The notes under the pieces: generated by a model
Databases searched by the model: none
The model's input: only the letters and a program-made list of their open reading frames with translations
What the model was told of the DNA's origin: nothing
Part shown: positions 39,299 to 49,478 of the stretch, piece by piece
Numbering within the stretch: position 1 is the first letter of the stretch
How the letters are laid out: each line of letters opens with the position of its first letter
Position numbers and translations under genes: made by a program
Source of the DNA: Actinobacillus equuli
GTDB taxonomy: Bacteria > Pseudomonadota > Gammaproteobacteria > Enterobacterales > Pasteurellaceae
Direction of reading: 5' to 3'
Assembly: GCF_900636745.1 (NCBI RefSeq)
Contig: NZ_LR134310.1
Location: forward strand, 2,038,501-2,102,500
DNA: 64,000 bases

Positions 39299-39751
39299 AT
39301 GTCTTTACCCTATATTTTGTTGGCATTAGTCGCCGGTTCCGCACTCGCAAGCCAAGCGGCAATCAATAGCCGATTAGCGCAAGCAATGCTCGGACAGCCG
39401 TTAGTGGCAGCGACAATTTCGTTTGCAACAGGTACGATTGCACTACTACTATTTTGTTTTTGGAAAACGGATTTAAGCGGTGCATTACAACAGCTTCCGT
39501 CACAGCCGTTTTGGAAATTGCTCGGTGGTATTTTAGGTGCCGGTTTCGTCTTTACCACGGTATTTTTAGCCCCGAAAATCGGCATTACCAATATGCTGTT
39601 TTTTATTATTGTCGGGCAGTTGGTCACAGGAGCGATTATCGATCATTTCGGTTTGTTTGGTATGGCGGTTCGACCTTTCCAATTAAATCAATTAATCGGG
39701 TTATTAACGGTTGCTTGTGGTTTAGGGATTTATTTCTTAGCCCGAAAATAA
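39299..39751 (+). CDS. YdcZ-like (DUF606/DMT) small membrane protein
   Basis: 150 aa with about five membrane helices. The SLPYILLALVAGSALASQAAINSRLA N-terminus and the GxLGAGFV...PKIG motif are typical of the DUF606/YdcZ family within the DMT superfamily. The frame is open from 39251, but ATG 39299 starts the first helix. An uptake signal (39267-39276 and its GGATTTTAAGAGAATTTTGCAA tail) fills the gap and its AAGAGAA part is the only Shine-Dalgarno candidate. Sits inside the isc operon with no evident Fe-S role. Confidence 0.83.
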   Translation: MSLPYILLALVAGSALASQAAINSRLAQAMLGQPLVAATISFATGTIALLLFCFWKTDLSGALQQLPSQPFWKLLGGILGAGFVFTTVFLAPKIGITNMLFFIIVGQLVTGAIIDHFGLFGMAVRPFQLNQLIGLLTVACGLGIYFLARK

Positions 39752-39778
39752 GCGGTCGAATTTTAAGGAAATTTTGCA

Positions 39779-40411
39779 ATGAAAGCATTAGAAGAATTAT
39801 TAGATAAGCAATCAGCGTGGCTCATTTTAAGAGATTGGTTTACGCAAGCAAAAAATCATTATGAAATTTTAGCGAGCTATCCGGAAGATGCCGGTGCGGC
39901 ACTGGTTGGAATGCAGCTTTCAACGCGTTCGCCAATGGGTGCAATCGTGTATGAAACCGGTGGCATTTTTATTGATCACGGCTGGTTGCGCATTTTAGGT
40001 TCCGGCAATGAAAAGCTACCGAGAGGCTTATTCGACTGGAATTTCGGTAAAACGTTTAAACAGTCAGGCGAACAACCGAGCCATTTATTAGTGGCGGATG
40101 ATGCTATCGGCGGTTATTTTGCGATTAATGCCGGCGGCTTAGGTGACAAACTCGGGCAAGTTTACTATCACAATCCGAAAACCAAAAAATGGGAACCGTT
40201 AAATTTAGGTTATTCGGAATTTCTCGGCTGGGTATTAGCCGGTGATTTAGCCGATTTTTATAAAGACTTACGTTGGGAAAACTGGCAAGCGGATATTGCG
40301 AATTTACAAGGTCATCAAGTATTAGAATTAGAAAGTAAAATCGCCGTACCGATCGAACGCCATTACCAAGGCGTATTTGCACCGGAAAATATGGGATACT
40401 CCGTAGCATAA
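39779..40411 (+). CDS. DUF2625 family protein
   Basis: 210 aa soluble protein. MKALEELLDKQSAWLILRDW, the 'GGIFIDHGWLRILGSG' strand-turn and the LGWVLAGDLADFY segment are those of DUF2625. No catalytic motif is clear and the function is unknown. A near-uptake-signal (AAGCGGTCGAATTTTAAGGAAATTTTGCA, from 39750) lies just before the ATG and supplies the AAGGAA Shine-Dalgarno. Located between the ydcZ-like gene and hscA. Confidence 0.8.
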   Translation: MKALEELLDKQSAWLILRDWFTQAKNHYEILASYPEDAGAALVGMQLSTRSPMGAIVYETGGIFIDHGWLRILGSGNEKLPRGLFDWNFGKTFKQSGEQPSHLLVADDAIGGYFAINAGGLGDKLGQVYYHNPKTKKWEPLNLGYSEFLGWVLAGDLADFYKDLRWENWQADIANLQGHQVLELESKIAVPIERHYQGVFAPENMGYSVA

Positions 40412-40474
40412 TTGTATCACTCTCTCCCACAAGGGGAGAAGCGTTAAGAGATACCACATTCTGACCGAAATTCA

Positions 40475-40501
40475 GCACTTCGTTCACAAAGGTGAAAGTG
40501 C
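40475..40501 (+). other. Short hairpin upstream of hscA
   Basis: GCACTT..TTCAC, loop AAAG, GTGAAAGTGC with two bulged bases, 25 bases before the hscA ATG. No T run. Confidence 0.4.
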
Positions 40502-40526
40502 AATATTAAAAGAGAGATAAAAAATA

Positions 40527-42380
40527 ATGGCATTACTTCAAATTGCTGAGCCGGGGCAGACAGCTGCACCACATCAGCATCGTTTAGCAATCGGTATTGA
40601 CCTTGGCACAACCAATTCATTGGTGGCAAGTGTACGTAGCGGGCAAACGCAGGTGTTGTTAGATGATCAGGAACGTGCGTTAGTTCCATCAGTCGTTCAC
40701 TACAGCGAACAACAAAAAACAGTTGGGGTTGAAGCATTTGCACAAGCAAGCATTGACCCGCAGAATACGGTCATTTCGGCGAAACGTTTAATCGGTCGCT
40801 CATTAGCAGACGTACAAACACGTTATCCGGATTTACCTTACCAATTTATTGCCAGTGATAATGGCTTACCATTAATTCAGACTAAACAAGGTAATAAAAG
40901 TCCGGTTGAGGTATCAGCGGATATTTTAAGCCATTTAAATCGCTTTGCCGAACAACGTTTAGGCGGAGAATTATCCGGTGTAGTTATCACTGTACCGGCG
41001 TATTTTGATGACGCACAACGTCAAAGCACCAAAGATGCGGCGCGTCTTGCCGGTTTAAATGTATTACGTTTATTAAATGAACCGACCGCAGCAGCGATTG
41101 CTTACGGGTTAGATAGCGGACAAGAAGGCGTTATCGCAGTATATGATTTAGGCGGCGGTACTTTCGATATTTCGATTTTGCGTTTAAGTCGTGGTGTGTT
41201 TGAAGTGTTGGCGACCGGTGGTGATACCGCGCTTGGCGGCGATGATTTCGACCATTTGCTAGCCGATTGGATTGCGGAACAGGCAAATTACAAACCGCAA
41301 AATGCCAATGAACAACGTGAATTATTAACGCTAGCCACCCAAACTAAAGTGGTGCTTTCACAAGCGGTCGAAACTGAAGTGAAATTTGCAAATTGGCAAG
41401 GTACGGTAAGCCGTGTGCAATTTAACGAGTTAATTCAGCCATTAGTTAAACGTTCATTGATGACTTGCCGCCGTGCGTTAAAAGATGCCGGTGTGGAGGC
41501 CGAAGAAGTTCGTGAAGTGGTAATGGTTGGCGGTTCAACCCGTGTGCCGTTTGTGCGTGAGCAAGTCGGCGAATTTTTCGAGAAAAATCCGTTAACCTCA
41601 ATTGATCCGGATAAAGTTGTGGCATTAGGTGCAGCGATTCAGGCGGATATCCTAGTGGGTAATAAACCGGATAGCGAAATGCTGCTGTTAGATGTGGTAC
41701 CGCTTTCACTTGGTATCGAAACGATGGGTGGTTTAGTTGAGAAAATTATTCCGCGTAACACGACGATTCCGGTTGCACGTGCGCAAGAATTTACTACGGC
41801 GAAAGACGGTCAAACCGCAATGAGCGTACACGTGTTACAAGGCGAACGTGAGTTAGTCGAAGATTGTCGTTCACTTGGTCGCTTTACGTTACGAGGCATT
41901 CCGCCGATGGTTGCCGGTGCGGCAACAATTCGTGTTACTTATCAAGTGGATGCGGATGGTTTGCTCAGTGTTACGGCAATGGAAAAATCGACCAAAGTAC
42001 AGGCTTCGATTCAAATTAAGCCGTCTTACGGTTTAACCGATGAAGAAGTCACGCAAATGATTAAATCTTCGATGACCAATGCCAAAGAAGATATGGAAGC
42101 TCGTCAACTTGCTGAACAGCGTGTTGAAGCAGATAGAACGATTGATACGGTAATTTCGGCATTGCAACAAGACGGTGCGGAAGTATTAAGCGTTGAAGAG
42201 TTTAAGTTAATTGAAGCGGAAATCGCAAAACTGATTCAATTAAAACAAGGTACGGATCGACAAGCAATTGCCCAAGGGGTAAAAGATTTAGATCTCGCAA
42301 CACAAACATTTGCTGCGAAGCGAATGAATTTATCAATCCAAAAAGCATTAGCGGGTAAAGCCGTTGATGAAATTATTTAA
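40527..42380 (+). CDS. hscA: Fe-S assembly chaperone HscA
   Basis: 617 aa specialised Hsp70 that uses ATP to release clusters from IscU. The phosphate loop is [10 protein letters not shown] (about 23), followed by DLGGGTFD (about 210) and the GGSTRVP (about 345) motifs, then a substrate-binding domain. A ~20-residue N-terminal extension before the ATPase ([10 protein letters not shown]...) is typical of HscA. Contains an uptake signal (41360-41369). Confidence 0.97.
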   Translation: MALLQIAEPGQTAAPHQHRLAIGIDLGTTNSLVASVRSGQTQVLLDDQERALVPSVVHYSEQQKTVGVEAFAQASIDPQNTVISAKRLIGRSLADVQTRYPDLPYQFIASDNGLPLIQTKQGNKSPVEVSADILSHLNRFAEQRLGGELSGVVITVPAYFDDAQRQSTKDAARLAGLNVLRLLNEPTAAAIAYGLDSGQEGVIAVYDLGGGTFDISILRLSRGVFEVLATGGDTALGGDDFDHLLADWIAEQANYKPQNANEQRELLTLATQTKVVLSQAVETEVKFANWQGTVSRVQFNELIQPLVKRSLMTCRRALKDAGVEAEEVREVVMVGGSTRVPFVREQVGEFFEKNPLTSIDPDKVVALGAAIQADILVGNKPDSEMLLLDVVPLSLGIETMGGLVEKIIPRNTTIPVARAQEFTTAKDGQTAMSVHVLQGERELVEDCRSLGRFTLRGIPPMVAGAATIRVTYQVDADGLLSVTAMEKSTKVQASIQIKPSYGLTDEEVTQMIKSSMTNAKEDMEARQLAEQRVEADRTIDTVISALQQDGAEVLSVEEFKLIEAEIAKLIQLKQGTDRQAIAQGVKDLDLATQTFAAKRMNLSIQKALAGKAVDEII

Positions 42381-42431
42381 TTAGCTCCCTTCTTTGAAAA
42401 AGAGGGGAAGAGTCAAATAAAAGAGGATATT

Positions 42432-42773
42432 ATGCCAAAAGTTGTTTTTCTTCCGCATGAAGAGTTCTGTCCGGAAGGTATGGTGATTGAAGCGCAAACC
42501 GGCGACAATTTATTAGAGTTAGCGCACAATGCAGGTGTAGAAATTCACCATGCTTGTGACGGTTCTTGTGCGTGTACGACTTGCCATGTGGTGATTCGTG
42601 AAGGGTTTGATTCATTAAATGAAACGACCGATCAAGAAGAAGATATGCTAGATAAAGCATGGGGGCTGGAAATGGATAGCCGTTTAAGTTGCCAATGTGT
42701 AGTGGGTGAGGAAGACTTAGTGGTAGAGATTCCGAAATATAACTTAAATCACGCAAATGAGGCGGCACACTAA
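42432..42773 (+). CDS. fdx: Isc-type 2Fe-2S ferredoxin
   Basis: 113 aa adrenodoxin-like ferredoxin. Cluster ligands fit C-x5-C-x2-C...[15 protein letters not shown] and, later, LSCQCVV. Supplies electrons during cluster assembly. Its stop overlaps the iscX start (TAATG), indicating coupling. Confidence 0.96.
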   Translation: MPKVVFLPHEEFCPEGMVIEAQTGDNLLELAHNAGVEIHHACDGSCACTTCHVVIREGFDSLNETTDQEEDMLDKAWGLEMDSRLSCQCVVGEEDLVVEIPKYNLNHANEAAH

Positions 42774-42967
42774 TGAAATGGTCTGATACACGCATGATTG
42801 CGGAAAATCTTTATGATATGAATCCGGATTTAGATCCGACGACAGTTCGTTTTACTGATATGCACAAATGGATCTGTGAAATGGAAGATTTTGATGATGA
42901 TCCGGAAGCATCAAACGAACATATTTTAGAAGCGATTTTAACCATTTGGTTAGAAGAATACGAATAA
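42773..42967 (+). CDS. iscX: Iron-sulfur assembly protein IscX
   Basis: 64 aa acidic protein (YfhJ) that binds IscS and iron and tunes desulfurase activity. [22 protein letters not shown] and the [15 protein letters not shown] end are family hallmarks. Last gene of the operon; a terminator follows. Confidence 0.96.
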   Translation: MKWSDTRMIAENLYDMNPDLDPTTVRFTDMHKWICEMEDFDDDPEASNEHILEAILTIWLEEYE

Positions 42968-42999
42968 GTATTCAAATAAGAAATCAAAAAAGAAATGGA

Positions 43000-43034
43000 A
43001 AAGGCAGAGCGAAGTCATTGCACTGCCTTTTTTA
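43000..43034 (+). terminator. Terminator of the isc operon
   Basis: AAAGGCAG (43000-43007) pairs with CTGCCTTT (43023-43030), then TTTT. Confidence 0.85.
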
Positions 43035-43051
43035 TATCTAAAATTCAATCA

Positions 43052-45769
43052 CTAGAATTTCACATTGACGGCAAAGGTAAAGTTACGTCCGATTTGCGGC
43101 ACGTAAGGTAAGAATGAGTTATGAATATAGATTTGTTCATTCAATACGTTATTTGCTCGTAACGAGAAGGTGTAATCGACATTTTTGATAATGCGATTGT
43201 AATCAATCCCTAAATTCAGCAAGTTATAGCCTTGCGTTTTATTTTCCGTTACTTTACGAGCGACCATCGGTAAATTATTATTCACGTAGTTTTTAATTTC
43301 GCAGTCACTATCATCTCTAGTACATCCTTTCGGTGTATGCAATCTTGGTTTAATCGCAATGGTTGAAGTTGAAACACGTTTTTGTGTGAATACATGAATA
43401 TATTCTAAATTTGCAGACCAGTTCTGATCGAAATACCCTTGCCAACGGAAACCTAAGCGAACGGGTGGAACACGTGGTGCGTTAGTCGCAGGACGTTCAA
43501 GTTTGTCCGTGCCGATTTTACCCGGATACGTCAATACACAGTATTCCGGCGCTTCTTTAATATCATCTTTCGAACAGCTTGGATCTAAAGAAACAATTGG
43601 TGGCGCAACTAATTCATCTTTATTAGTAAAACCTACGCATTGGCTTAAATCTCCACCGCCAAGCAAACAATCGGCGTTGATATTTTCCTCATCTAAGATA
43701 GGATCTTTATCATAGAAATTTTTACCGATAACCGGCGATAATTTTCCAATACGTCCACGTACAATATCACCGAATAAGGTGATACTGTGATCCGGATGGA
43801 ATTGATAAGTAACTTCTGCTTCTAATCCGTAGAATTTGGCGGTAGTTTGGTTATAGCGGCGTAAGTAAAGATTACCTTCTTTTTCTACGTTTTCATTGAA
43901 AATATAGTTGTCGAAATCACTGTAATAGCCGCTGGTTTTATAGAAAACTTTATCGCCGGCATGTCTGAATGCTAATTCATAGTTATCTGATTTTTCTTTG
44001 GTTAAATCTTTATTGCCATGCTCAAAAGAGCTGGTTGCAAGATGCCTTCCTTGATAATACAACTCCATCGGCGACGGAATACGTTCGTTATGCGAATAGC
44101 TAAACGATAAACGATTTTCGGGCGTAAAATCCCAAGACGTGGTTGCCGCATAAGAAAGTGCATTTTGCTTGTATGGGGTTAAATCAGGTTTAATCGGTGA
44201 ATATTCCTGAGGTCTTGACGGATCTTTTTGGAAATTATTCAGTGCATGCTCCAGCAGTTTTTGGTCATAATGTACCGGTGTTCTTTGTTTTTCATAACGA
44301 ACTGCAGTATCTAAACTAAATTTACCTAAATTAAATTGTTCCAAGCCAAATAAACTGATGCTTTTATTGGTATGCGGTACAAGTAAATAAGGGCGATAAC
44401 TGTTCACGTTATTATGTAATGCTTTGCTATAGGCTTCAGGTGATTCAAAATAACTTGGTAGCAATACTTCGCCAGCGCTGGCTTTTTGTGTCTGATATTG
44501 TAAACCGAACATTCCTTTAAAATGTTTGGTCGGTGTATGATAAAGTTCTAAGCGACTGTTAAATCCTTTATTTTTAAAAATCGCATTTTCACTTCCTTTA
44601 TCAACGGTTGGATCACGCTCAATACTTTTTGGATTGTTTGCACTTTGCGGATTACCCGGATCGCGTTCATCGTGGTAATAATCGGCAAAAGTCAGACTCA
44701 ATTTCGCTTTATCTAACCATTTAAACGGTTGTAATAATTCTCCACGTACATCATATCGCTTGGTATTCATCAAAATATAAGGGCTATCGTGCAGGTGATT
44801 AACTAATATCCCAGTTGGGTTGTCTTCACTAGGTTCATTGTGATTATGCAGACAATGAGTATGCGGGTTATCATAAATATCTTCATCACCCATTAAATGC
44901 GGATAAATGGAGAGGTAATAACGACCGGAACCATACCATTGCGTGAAATGTTCTTTATCACTATTGCAGTGAATGTGTCCAGGAATACTATAACGGTCTT
45001 TTCTACGGCTATAAGAAGCCCCTAAATAGCCTTTATCGTGAATATAAGAAAGCCCGATAGTGCCAACTTGTGATTTATTATCACTTCCAGGTAAATAATG
45101 TAATTGCTCTGATTCCGCTTGGAATCTTGGCACACGGTAGTTATCTGCATTACGTTTTAATCCCTCAAGACGTAGAGCAAAATGATTGCCAAGTCCTAAA
45201 GTAATACCGGCAGTATTCACCACTTCTTTGCTAGCTGTGTTATAGCGAGTTAGTGCTTCTCCTTCCAAATTAGGTAAGAGCGCACCCACAGGCATTTGAG
45301 TTGGGATTCGCCCGTCCACCACATTTACTACGCCGGCTGGTGAAGCTGTGCTATATAAAAGCGTATTTGCACCTCGCACAATTTCCACTTGGCTAGCGAG
45401 TAAGGTATCGGCAGCAACCACATGATCGGGAGAGAGAGAGGACATATCAATCACATCCGTACCGTTTTGCAGAATTTTAACGCGTACACCGTCTTGTCCT
45501 CGAATAATCGGCTTACTCGCACCGCCGCCAAATGGATTCGAGTGTACCCCCAATTCTCCTGCTAAAGCATTACCTAAGGTTGCCGACCGATGTTTTAACT
45601 GTGACTTATCAACGACCTGATCGCTGATATTATCGGCATTATTGAGAATAGAATCTCCCAATTTGCCTTGTGCATTAACCTTCACTTCCTCTAATTCAAT
45701 ATGCTCTTCTGCTTGAACTGTTAGACTTAAGACCGTGAACAGCGCCAATGTAATGGCATTTTTCTTCAT
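43052..45769 (-). CDS. znuD: ZnuD-like TonB-dependent outer-membrane receptor
   Basis: 905 aa. Signal peptide to about residue 20 (TVQA|EE), a TonB-box-like start, a plug (LGVHSNPFGGGASKPIIRGQDGVRVKIL, QVEIVRGANTLLYSTASPAGVVNV) and a 22-strand barrel ending PQIGRNFTFAVNVKF. The PQxGR..T..VNVKF end and the FGGGAS.P.IRGQ plug match Neisseria ZnuD, a zinc receptor. His-rich extracellular segments (GHIHC, HTHCLHNHNEP, NHLHD) fit metal capture. It is longer than Neisseria ZnuD because of Cys-containing loops near residues 680-760 and 825. Metal specificity is inferred; iron or nickel cannot be excluded. AGGGGAAAAT precedes the ATG. Confidence 0.83.
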   Translation of the reverse strand: MKKNAITLALFTVLSLTVQAEEHIELEEVKVNAQGKLGDSILNNADNISDQVVDKSQLKHRSATLGNALAGELGVHSNPFGGGASKPIIRGQDGVRVKILQNGTDVIDMSSLSPDHVVAADTLLASQVEIVRGANTLLYSTASPAGVVNVVDGRIPTQMPVGALLPNLEGEALTRYNTASKEVVNTAGITLGLGNHFALRLEGLKRNADNYRVPRFQAESEQLHYLPGSDNKSQVGTIGLSYIHDKGYLGASYSRRKDRYSIPGHIHCNSDKEHFTQWYGSGRYYLSIYPHLMGDEDIYDNPHTHCLHNHNEPSEDNPTGILVNHLHDSPYILMNTKRYDVRGELLQPFKWLDKAKLSLTFADYYHDERDPGNPQSANNPKSIERDPTVDKGSENAIFKNKGFNSRLELYHTPTKHFKGMFGLQYQTQKASAGEVLLPSYFESPEAYSKALHNNVNSYRPYLLVPHTNKSISLFGLEQFNLGKFSLDTAVRYEKQRTPVHYDQKLLEHALNNFQKDPSRPQEYSPIKPDLTPYKQNALSYAATTSWDFTPENRLSFSYSHNERIPSPMELYYQGRHLATSSFEHGNKDLTKEKSDNYELAFRHAGDKVFYKTSGYYSDFDNYIFNENVEKEGNLYLRRYNQTTAKFYGLEAEVTYQFHPDHSITLFGDIVRGRIGKLSPVIGKNFYDKDPILDEENINADCLLGGGDLSQCVGFTNKDELVAPPIVSLDPSCSKDDIKEAPEYCVLTYPGKIGTDKLERPATNAPRVPPVRLGFRWQGYFDQNWSANLEYIHVFTQKRVSTSTIAIKPRLHTPKGCTRDDSDCEIKNYVNNNLPMVARKVTENKTQGYNLLNLGIDYNRIIKNVDYTFSLRANNVLNEQIYIHNSFLPYVPQIGRNFTFAVNVKF

Positions 45770-45787
45770 TATTTTCCCCTTTTACCT

Positions 45788-45816
45788 GATAAGAATAATT
45801 AAAAGGGTGCATTATA
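45788..45816 (-). promoter_or_regulatory. Promoter region of the znuD-like gene
   Basis: TATAAT on the minus strand (45811-45816) lies 42 bases before the ATG. Between them GATAAGAATAATT (45788-45800) resembles two hexamers of a Fur box (GATAAT GATAAT). No Zur-type palindrome was recognised. Weak evidence. Confidence 0.4.
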
Positions 45817-45909
45817 AAACGAATAAGCCATAAAAAAATAGTGGAAATAATAAAATCCATTAAATTTTTATGGTTTATATGGGTTAAGAAGAGAAATATA
45901 AAGTTTAAT

Positions 45910-47142
45910 CTATTTTTTCTTTAGCGTTGCGATCGCATTTGCCCGGCGTTTATTCAGTTCGTCTCTAATCGCTTGTTTTTCAAAACCATCCGCAATCACT
46001 TGTTGTACATCGACTTGATTCGCCACTTCGAAATAACGTTTAGCAAGTTCAGCTTGTGGATATTCCCTATTTTCAAAACCCAATCTGCCACGAGCGTCCG
46101 CTTCACAAGCGAGTAAAAAATCACAGAAACGTTGCGGTTTACGCCATACATCAAGTGCATTAAATACTTTTAATACGGTTTCCGGACGCAGTTCCGCCAT
46201 TTTATGGCAGTGCGTGTGGTATTCAGTGACCAAAATGGCGAAATCTTTTACGTCTGTTGGCACTTTTAGGCGATTTGAAAGTTCTCGAGCCGGTTTGATA
46301 CCTTTTACTTCATGTCCGTAATGATGCGGGAGAATCTCTTTTTCGGTTAAACCTTTGCCTAAATCGTGGCAAAGTGCAGCCCAAAGTAAAGCGGTCGGAT
46401 TTTCTGCATTTTTTGCAAGTCGTTTGGCTTGTTCCATTACCAGTAAGGTATGAACTCCACTATCAATTTCAGGGTGATGTTGCTCGGGTTGAGGTACGCC
46501 GAATAAGCGATCGAATTCCGGAAATAATACGGCTAACGCACCGATTTCTCGTAATACTTCAAAATAGATTTGCGGATTATCCGTTGCAAATGCTTTTTGA
46601 GTTTCCAACCAAACACGCTCCGCAGTTAAGTGAGCCAATTCACCACAAGCGGTCATTTCTTGCATTAATTTTACCGTTTCAGGCGCGATTTTAAAGCCGA
46701 GCGAATGGAAACGGGCGGCAAAGCGAGCCACTCTTAAAACCCGCAGCGGATCTTCACTAAATGCCGGTGAAATATGACGAAGCAGACGATTTGCTAAATC
46801 TTGTTTACCGCCGTATGGGTCAAAAATTTGACCGCTTGCATCTTGGGCAATCGCATTAACAGTTAGATCACGGCGAATTAAATCTTGTTCGAGCGTGACA
46901 TCGGGCGAAAAGTCGCAGAGAAAACCGCTATAACCGACCCCGTTTTTACGTTCTTGGCGGGCTAGCGCATATTCTTCTTTGGTTTTTGGATGTAAAAAAA
47001 CGGGGAAGTCATTGCCGACTTGCTGATAGCCCTGTGCTAGCAGTTGTTCGGGCGTTGCACCAACCACCAGATAATCCCGATCTTTCACCGGTAAGTTTAA
47101 TAGTTGATCACGGACTGCACCGCCAACGAGATAAATTTGCAT
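45910..47142 (-). CDS. cca: CCA-adding tRNA nucleotidyltransferase with HD domain
   Basis: 410 aa class-II enzyme that adds or repairs the tRNA 3' CCA. The nucleotidyltransferase head has [12 protein letters not shown] and the metal-binding DRDYLVVG (about 21-28); [10 protein letters not shown] follows at about 108. The C-terminal HD phosphohydrolase domain (HHPEID...HTLLV, CHDLGKG) marks the multifunctional gammaproteobacterial type. The frame runs on to 47226, but ATG 47142 gives the conserved [12 protein letters not shown] start. Two uptake-signal cores lie inside (46645-46654 exact; one near 46832). Confidence 0.95.
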   Translation of the reverse strand: MQIYLVGGAVRDQLLNLPVKDRDYLVVGATPEQLLAQGYQQVGNDFPVFLHPKTKEEYALARQERKNGVGYSGFLCDFSPDVTLEQDLIRRDLTVNAIAQDASGQIFDPYGGKQDLANRLLRHISPAFSEDPLRVLRVARFAARFHSLGFKIAPETVKLMQEMTACGELAHLTAERVWLETQKAFATDNPQIYFEVLREIGALAVLFPEFDRLFGVPQPEQHHPEIDSGVHTLLVMEQAKRLAKNAENPTALLWAALCHDLGKGLTEKEILPHHYGHEVKGIKPARELSNRLKVPTDVKDFAILVTEYHTHCHKMAELRPETVLKVFNALDVWRKPQRFCDFLLACEADARGRLGFENREYPQAELAKRYFEVANQVDVQQVIADGFEKQAIRDELNKRRANAIATLKKK

Positions 47143-47191
47143 AGTTTTGTTACTTTTATGAAAGATGATTCCATTTTGCAGAATTATAAAA

Positions 47192-47230
47192 AAATTTGAC
47201 CGCTTGTGTTGAGTGCAAGCGGTCAAATTT
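47192..47230 (-). terminator. Uptake-signal hairpin after ppiB
   Basis: AAATTTGACCGCTTG (47192-47206), loop of 9, CAAGCGGTCAAATTT (47216-47230): fifteen perfect pairs, then A-rich sequence that reads as T on the minus strand. Terminates ppiB ahead of cca. Confidence 0.85.
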
Positions 47231-47246
47231 CTAACTTATTTTGCGA

Positions 47247-47756
47247 TTATGCAACGGTTACTGATTCAATTACTACATCTTCAACCGGTACATCTTGGTG
47301 GAAGCCTTTGTTGCCGGTTTTCACGCCTTTGATTTTATCAACCACGTCCATACCTTCAACCACTTCACCGAATACCGCATAGCCCCATTCTTGCACCACT
47401 TCACGACCAAACATTTCTTTTGAACGGTAATCTAAGAAAGTATTGTCCGCTACGTTGATAAAGAACTGTGAGCTTGCTGAATGTGGATCAGAAGTACGTG
47501 CCATGGCAAGTGTGCCGCGTTTGTTGCTTAAACGATTGTTCGCTTCGTTTTGAATCGGCGCTTTGGTTGCTTTTTCAATTAAGCCTGAAGTCATACCGCC
47601 GCCTTGAATCATAAAACCATCGATAACACGGTGGAAAATCGTACCGTTATAAAAGCCTTCTTTGCAGTAATCTTCAAAGTTTTTTGCGGTTACTGGTGCT
47701 TTTTCAAAGTTAAGTTCGATTTTAATGTCACCGAAATTCGTATGTAATGTAATCAT
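47247..47756 (-). CDS. ppiB: Cytoplasmic peptidyl-prolyl cis-trans isomerase B
   Basis: 169 aa cyclophilin without a signal peptide. Active-site residues in [13 protein letters not shown] (about 44-56), ASSQFFIN (about 96) and the [12 protein letters not shown] segment are present. Catalyses proline isomerisation in the cytosol. AAGGAAATC precedes the ATG. Divergent from cysS, as in E. coli. Confidence 0.96.
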   Translation of the reverse strand: MITLHTNFGDIKIELNFEKAPVTAKNFEDYCKEGFYNGTIFHRVIDGFMIQGGGMTSGLIEKATKAPIQNEANNRLSNKRGTLAMARTSDPHSASSQFFINVADNTFLDYRSKEMFGREVVQEWGYAVFGEVVEGMDVVDKIKGVKTGNKGFHQDVPVEDVVIESVTVA

Positions 47757-47900
47757 TTAGATTTCCTTATAAAAGAGAAAGGGAAGTTTGGTGCGTTATT
47801 ATTAAAAAGTTTACGGGAAATTGCAAAAAAATCTCAAAATTAGACCGCTTATTCGCTATACTTCTCAACATTGCGATAACAAATCAGTACAGAGGATACT

Positions 47901-49280
47901 ATGCTCAAAATTTATAACACTTTAAAACGTGAAAAAGAAGAATTTAAACCAATTAACCCGAACCAAGTTGGTATGTATGTCTGCGGTGTTACGGTTTACG
48001 ATCTCTGTCACTTTGGGCACGGACGTACTTTTGTTTCATTTGACGTGATTGCACGTTATTTACGTTATTTAGGCTATAACTTGCGTTATGTGCGTAATAT
48101 TACCGATGTAGACGATAAAATCATCAAACGTGCGTTAGAAAATAACGAAACTTGCGATCAATTAGTCGATCGTATGATTGCCGAAATGCATAAAGATTTT
48201 GATGATCTGAATATTCTTCGCCCGGATGTTGAGCCTCGTGCAACCAAACATATCCCTGAAATTGTGGCGATGGTGGAAAAACTGATCGCAAACGGCCACG
48301 CTTACGTAGCAGCAGACGGCGATGTAATGTTTGATGTGGAAAGTTTCAAAAAATACGGTGCGTTATCTCGCCAAAATTTAGAACAATTACAAGCCGGCGC
48401 ACGTGTTGAAATTAAATCGGTTAAGAAAAATCCGATGGACTTCGTATTATGGAAAATGTCGAAAGAAGGCGAACCGAGCTGGCAAAGCCCGTGGGGTAAC
48501 GGTCGCCCGGGTTGGCATATTGAATGTTCGGCAATGAACAGCAAAGAATTAGGCGAACATTTTGATATTCACGGCGGTGGCTCGGACTTAATGTTCCCAC
48601 ACCACGAAAACGAAATCGCACAATCTTGTTGCGCACACGGCGGCGATTATGTCAATTACTGGCTACACACCGGTATGCTAACGATTGATGATGAGAAAAT
48701 GTCAAAATCGCTCGGCAATTTCTTCACGATTCGCACCATGTTAGAAAAATATGAATCGGAAACTTTACGTTATTTCTTCTTAACCGCGCACTATCGTAGC
48801 TTATTAAATTACAGTTTAGATAATTTAGATTTAGCTCGTTCGGCGTTAGAGCGTTTATATACTTCATTACGTGGTTGTGATTTATCGGTTGAGATTGCTG
48901 GCGGCGAACAATACGTCGAAGCGTTTAAAGCGGCAATGGACGATGATTTCAATACACCGGGCGCATTAGCGGTGTTATTTGAAATCGCACGTGAAGTGAA
49001 TAAACTCAAAACCGAAGATATGGCGAAAGCTAACGGGTTAGCGGTGCGTTTAAAAGAATTAGCTGCTGTATTAGGTTTACTTTATCAAGATCCGGAAGCG
49101 TTTTTACAAGGCGATGCGAACAATGATGAAGTTGCGGAAATTGAAGCGTTAATTAAACAGCGTAACGAAGCAAAAGCAGCGAAAAATTGGGCGGTAGCCG
49201 ATGAAGTACGCGATAAACTGAAAGCAATGAATATCGTGCTGGAAGACACACCAAACGGCACAACATGGCGTAAGGCGTAA
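47901..49280 (+). CDS. cysS: Cysteinyl-tRNA synthetase
   Basis: 459 aa class-I synthetase. Zinc and substrate Cys in YVCGVTVYD (Cys28), HIGH-type signature in the form HFGHGR (about 36-41), WHIECSAM (about 205), and KMSKSLG (about 267). Length equals the usual 460 aa. AGAGGATAC precedes the ATG. Monocistronic. Confidence 0.97.
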   Translation: MLKIYNTLKREKEEFKPINPNQVGMYVCGVTVYDLCHFGHGRTFVSFDVIARYLRYLGYNLRYVRNITDVDDKIIKRALENNETCDQLVDRMIAEMHKDFDDLNILRPDVEPRATKHIPEIVAMVEKLIANGHAYVAADGDVMFDVESFKKYGALSRQNLEQLQAGARVEIKSVKKNPMDFVLWKMSKEGEPSWQSPWGNGRPGWHIECSAMNSKELGEHFDIHGGGSDLMFPHHENEIAQSCCAHGGDYVNYWLHTGMLTIDDEKMSKSLGNFFTIRTMLEKYESETLRYFFLTAHYRSLLNYSLDNLDLARSALERLYTSLRGCDLSVEIAGGEQYVEAFKAAMDDDFNTPGALAVLFEIAREVNKLKTEDMAKANGLAVRLKELAAVLGLLYQDPEAFLQGDANNDEVAEIEALIKQRNEAKAAKNWAVADEVRDKLKAMNIVLEDTPNGTTWRKA

Positions 49281-49300
49281 GCATTAAGCGATAAAACAAC

Positions 49301-49346
49301 AAGCGGTTGAATTTGTAAAAAATTTTGCAAATTCAACCGCTTTTTT
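49301..49346 (+). terminator. Uptake-signal-derived terminator of cysS
   Basis: AAGCGGTTGAATTTG (49301-49315) is the exact complement of 49328-49342, with AAAAAATTTTG in the loop and TTTT after. The core is a one-base variant (GGTT) on both arms. Confidence 0.88.
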
Positions 49347-49409
49347 CGTTCTTAGAATGATTAATTGCTTTTTTATTCTTTTTTAATATAAAAAAACTGG
49401 TTTAGTGAA

Positions 49410-49437
49410 TTGACATAGCAATCTAGACGTCTAAAAT
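49410..49437 (+). promoter_or_regulatory. metNIQ promoter with MetJ box
   Basis: TTGACA (49410-49415), 16-base spacer, TAAAAT (49432-49437). The spacer holds a perfect met box AGACGTCT (49425-49432) preceded by a 5/8 match AGCAATCT (49417-49424). MetJ repression with SAM as co-repressor is expected; it binds tandem 8-base boxes. Confidence 0.82.
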
Positions 49438-49478
49438 AGCCAACTAGTTTAATTGATTTATAGTATGGATATATTGTT

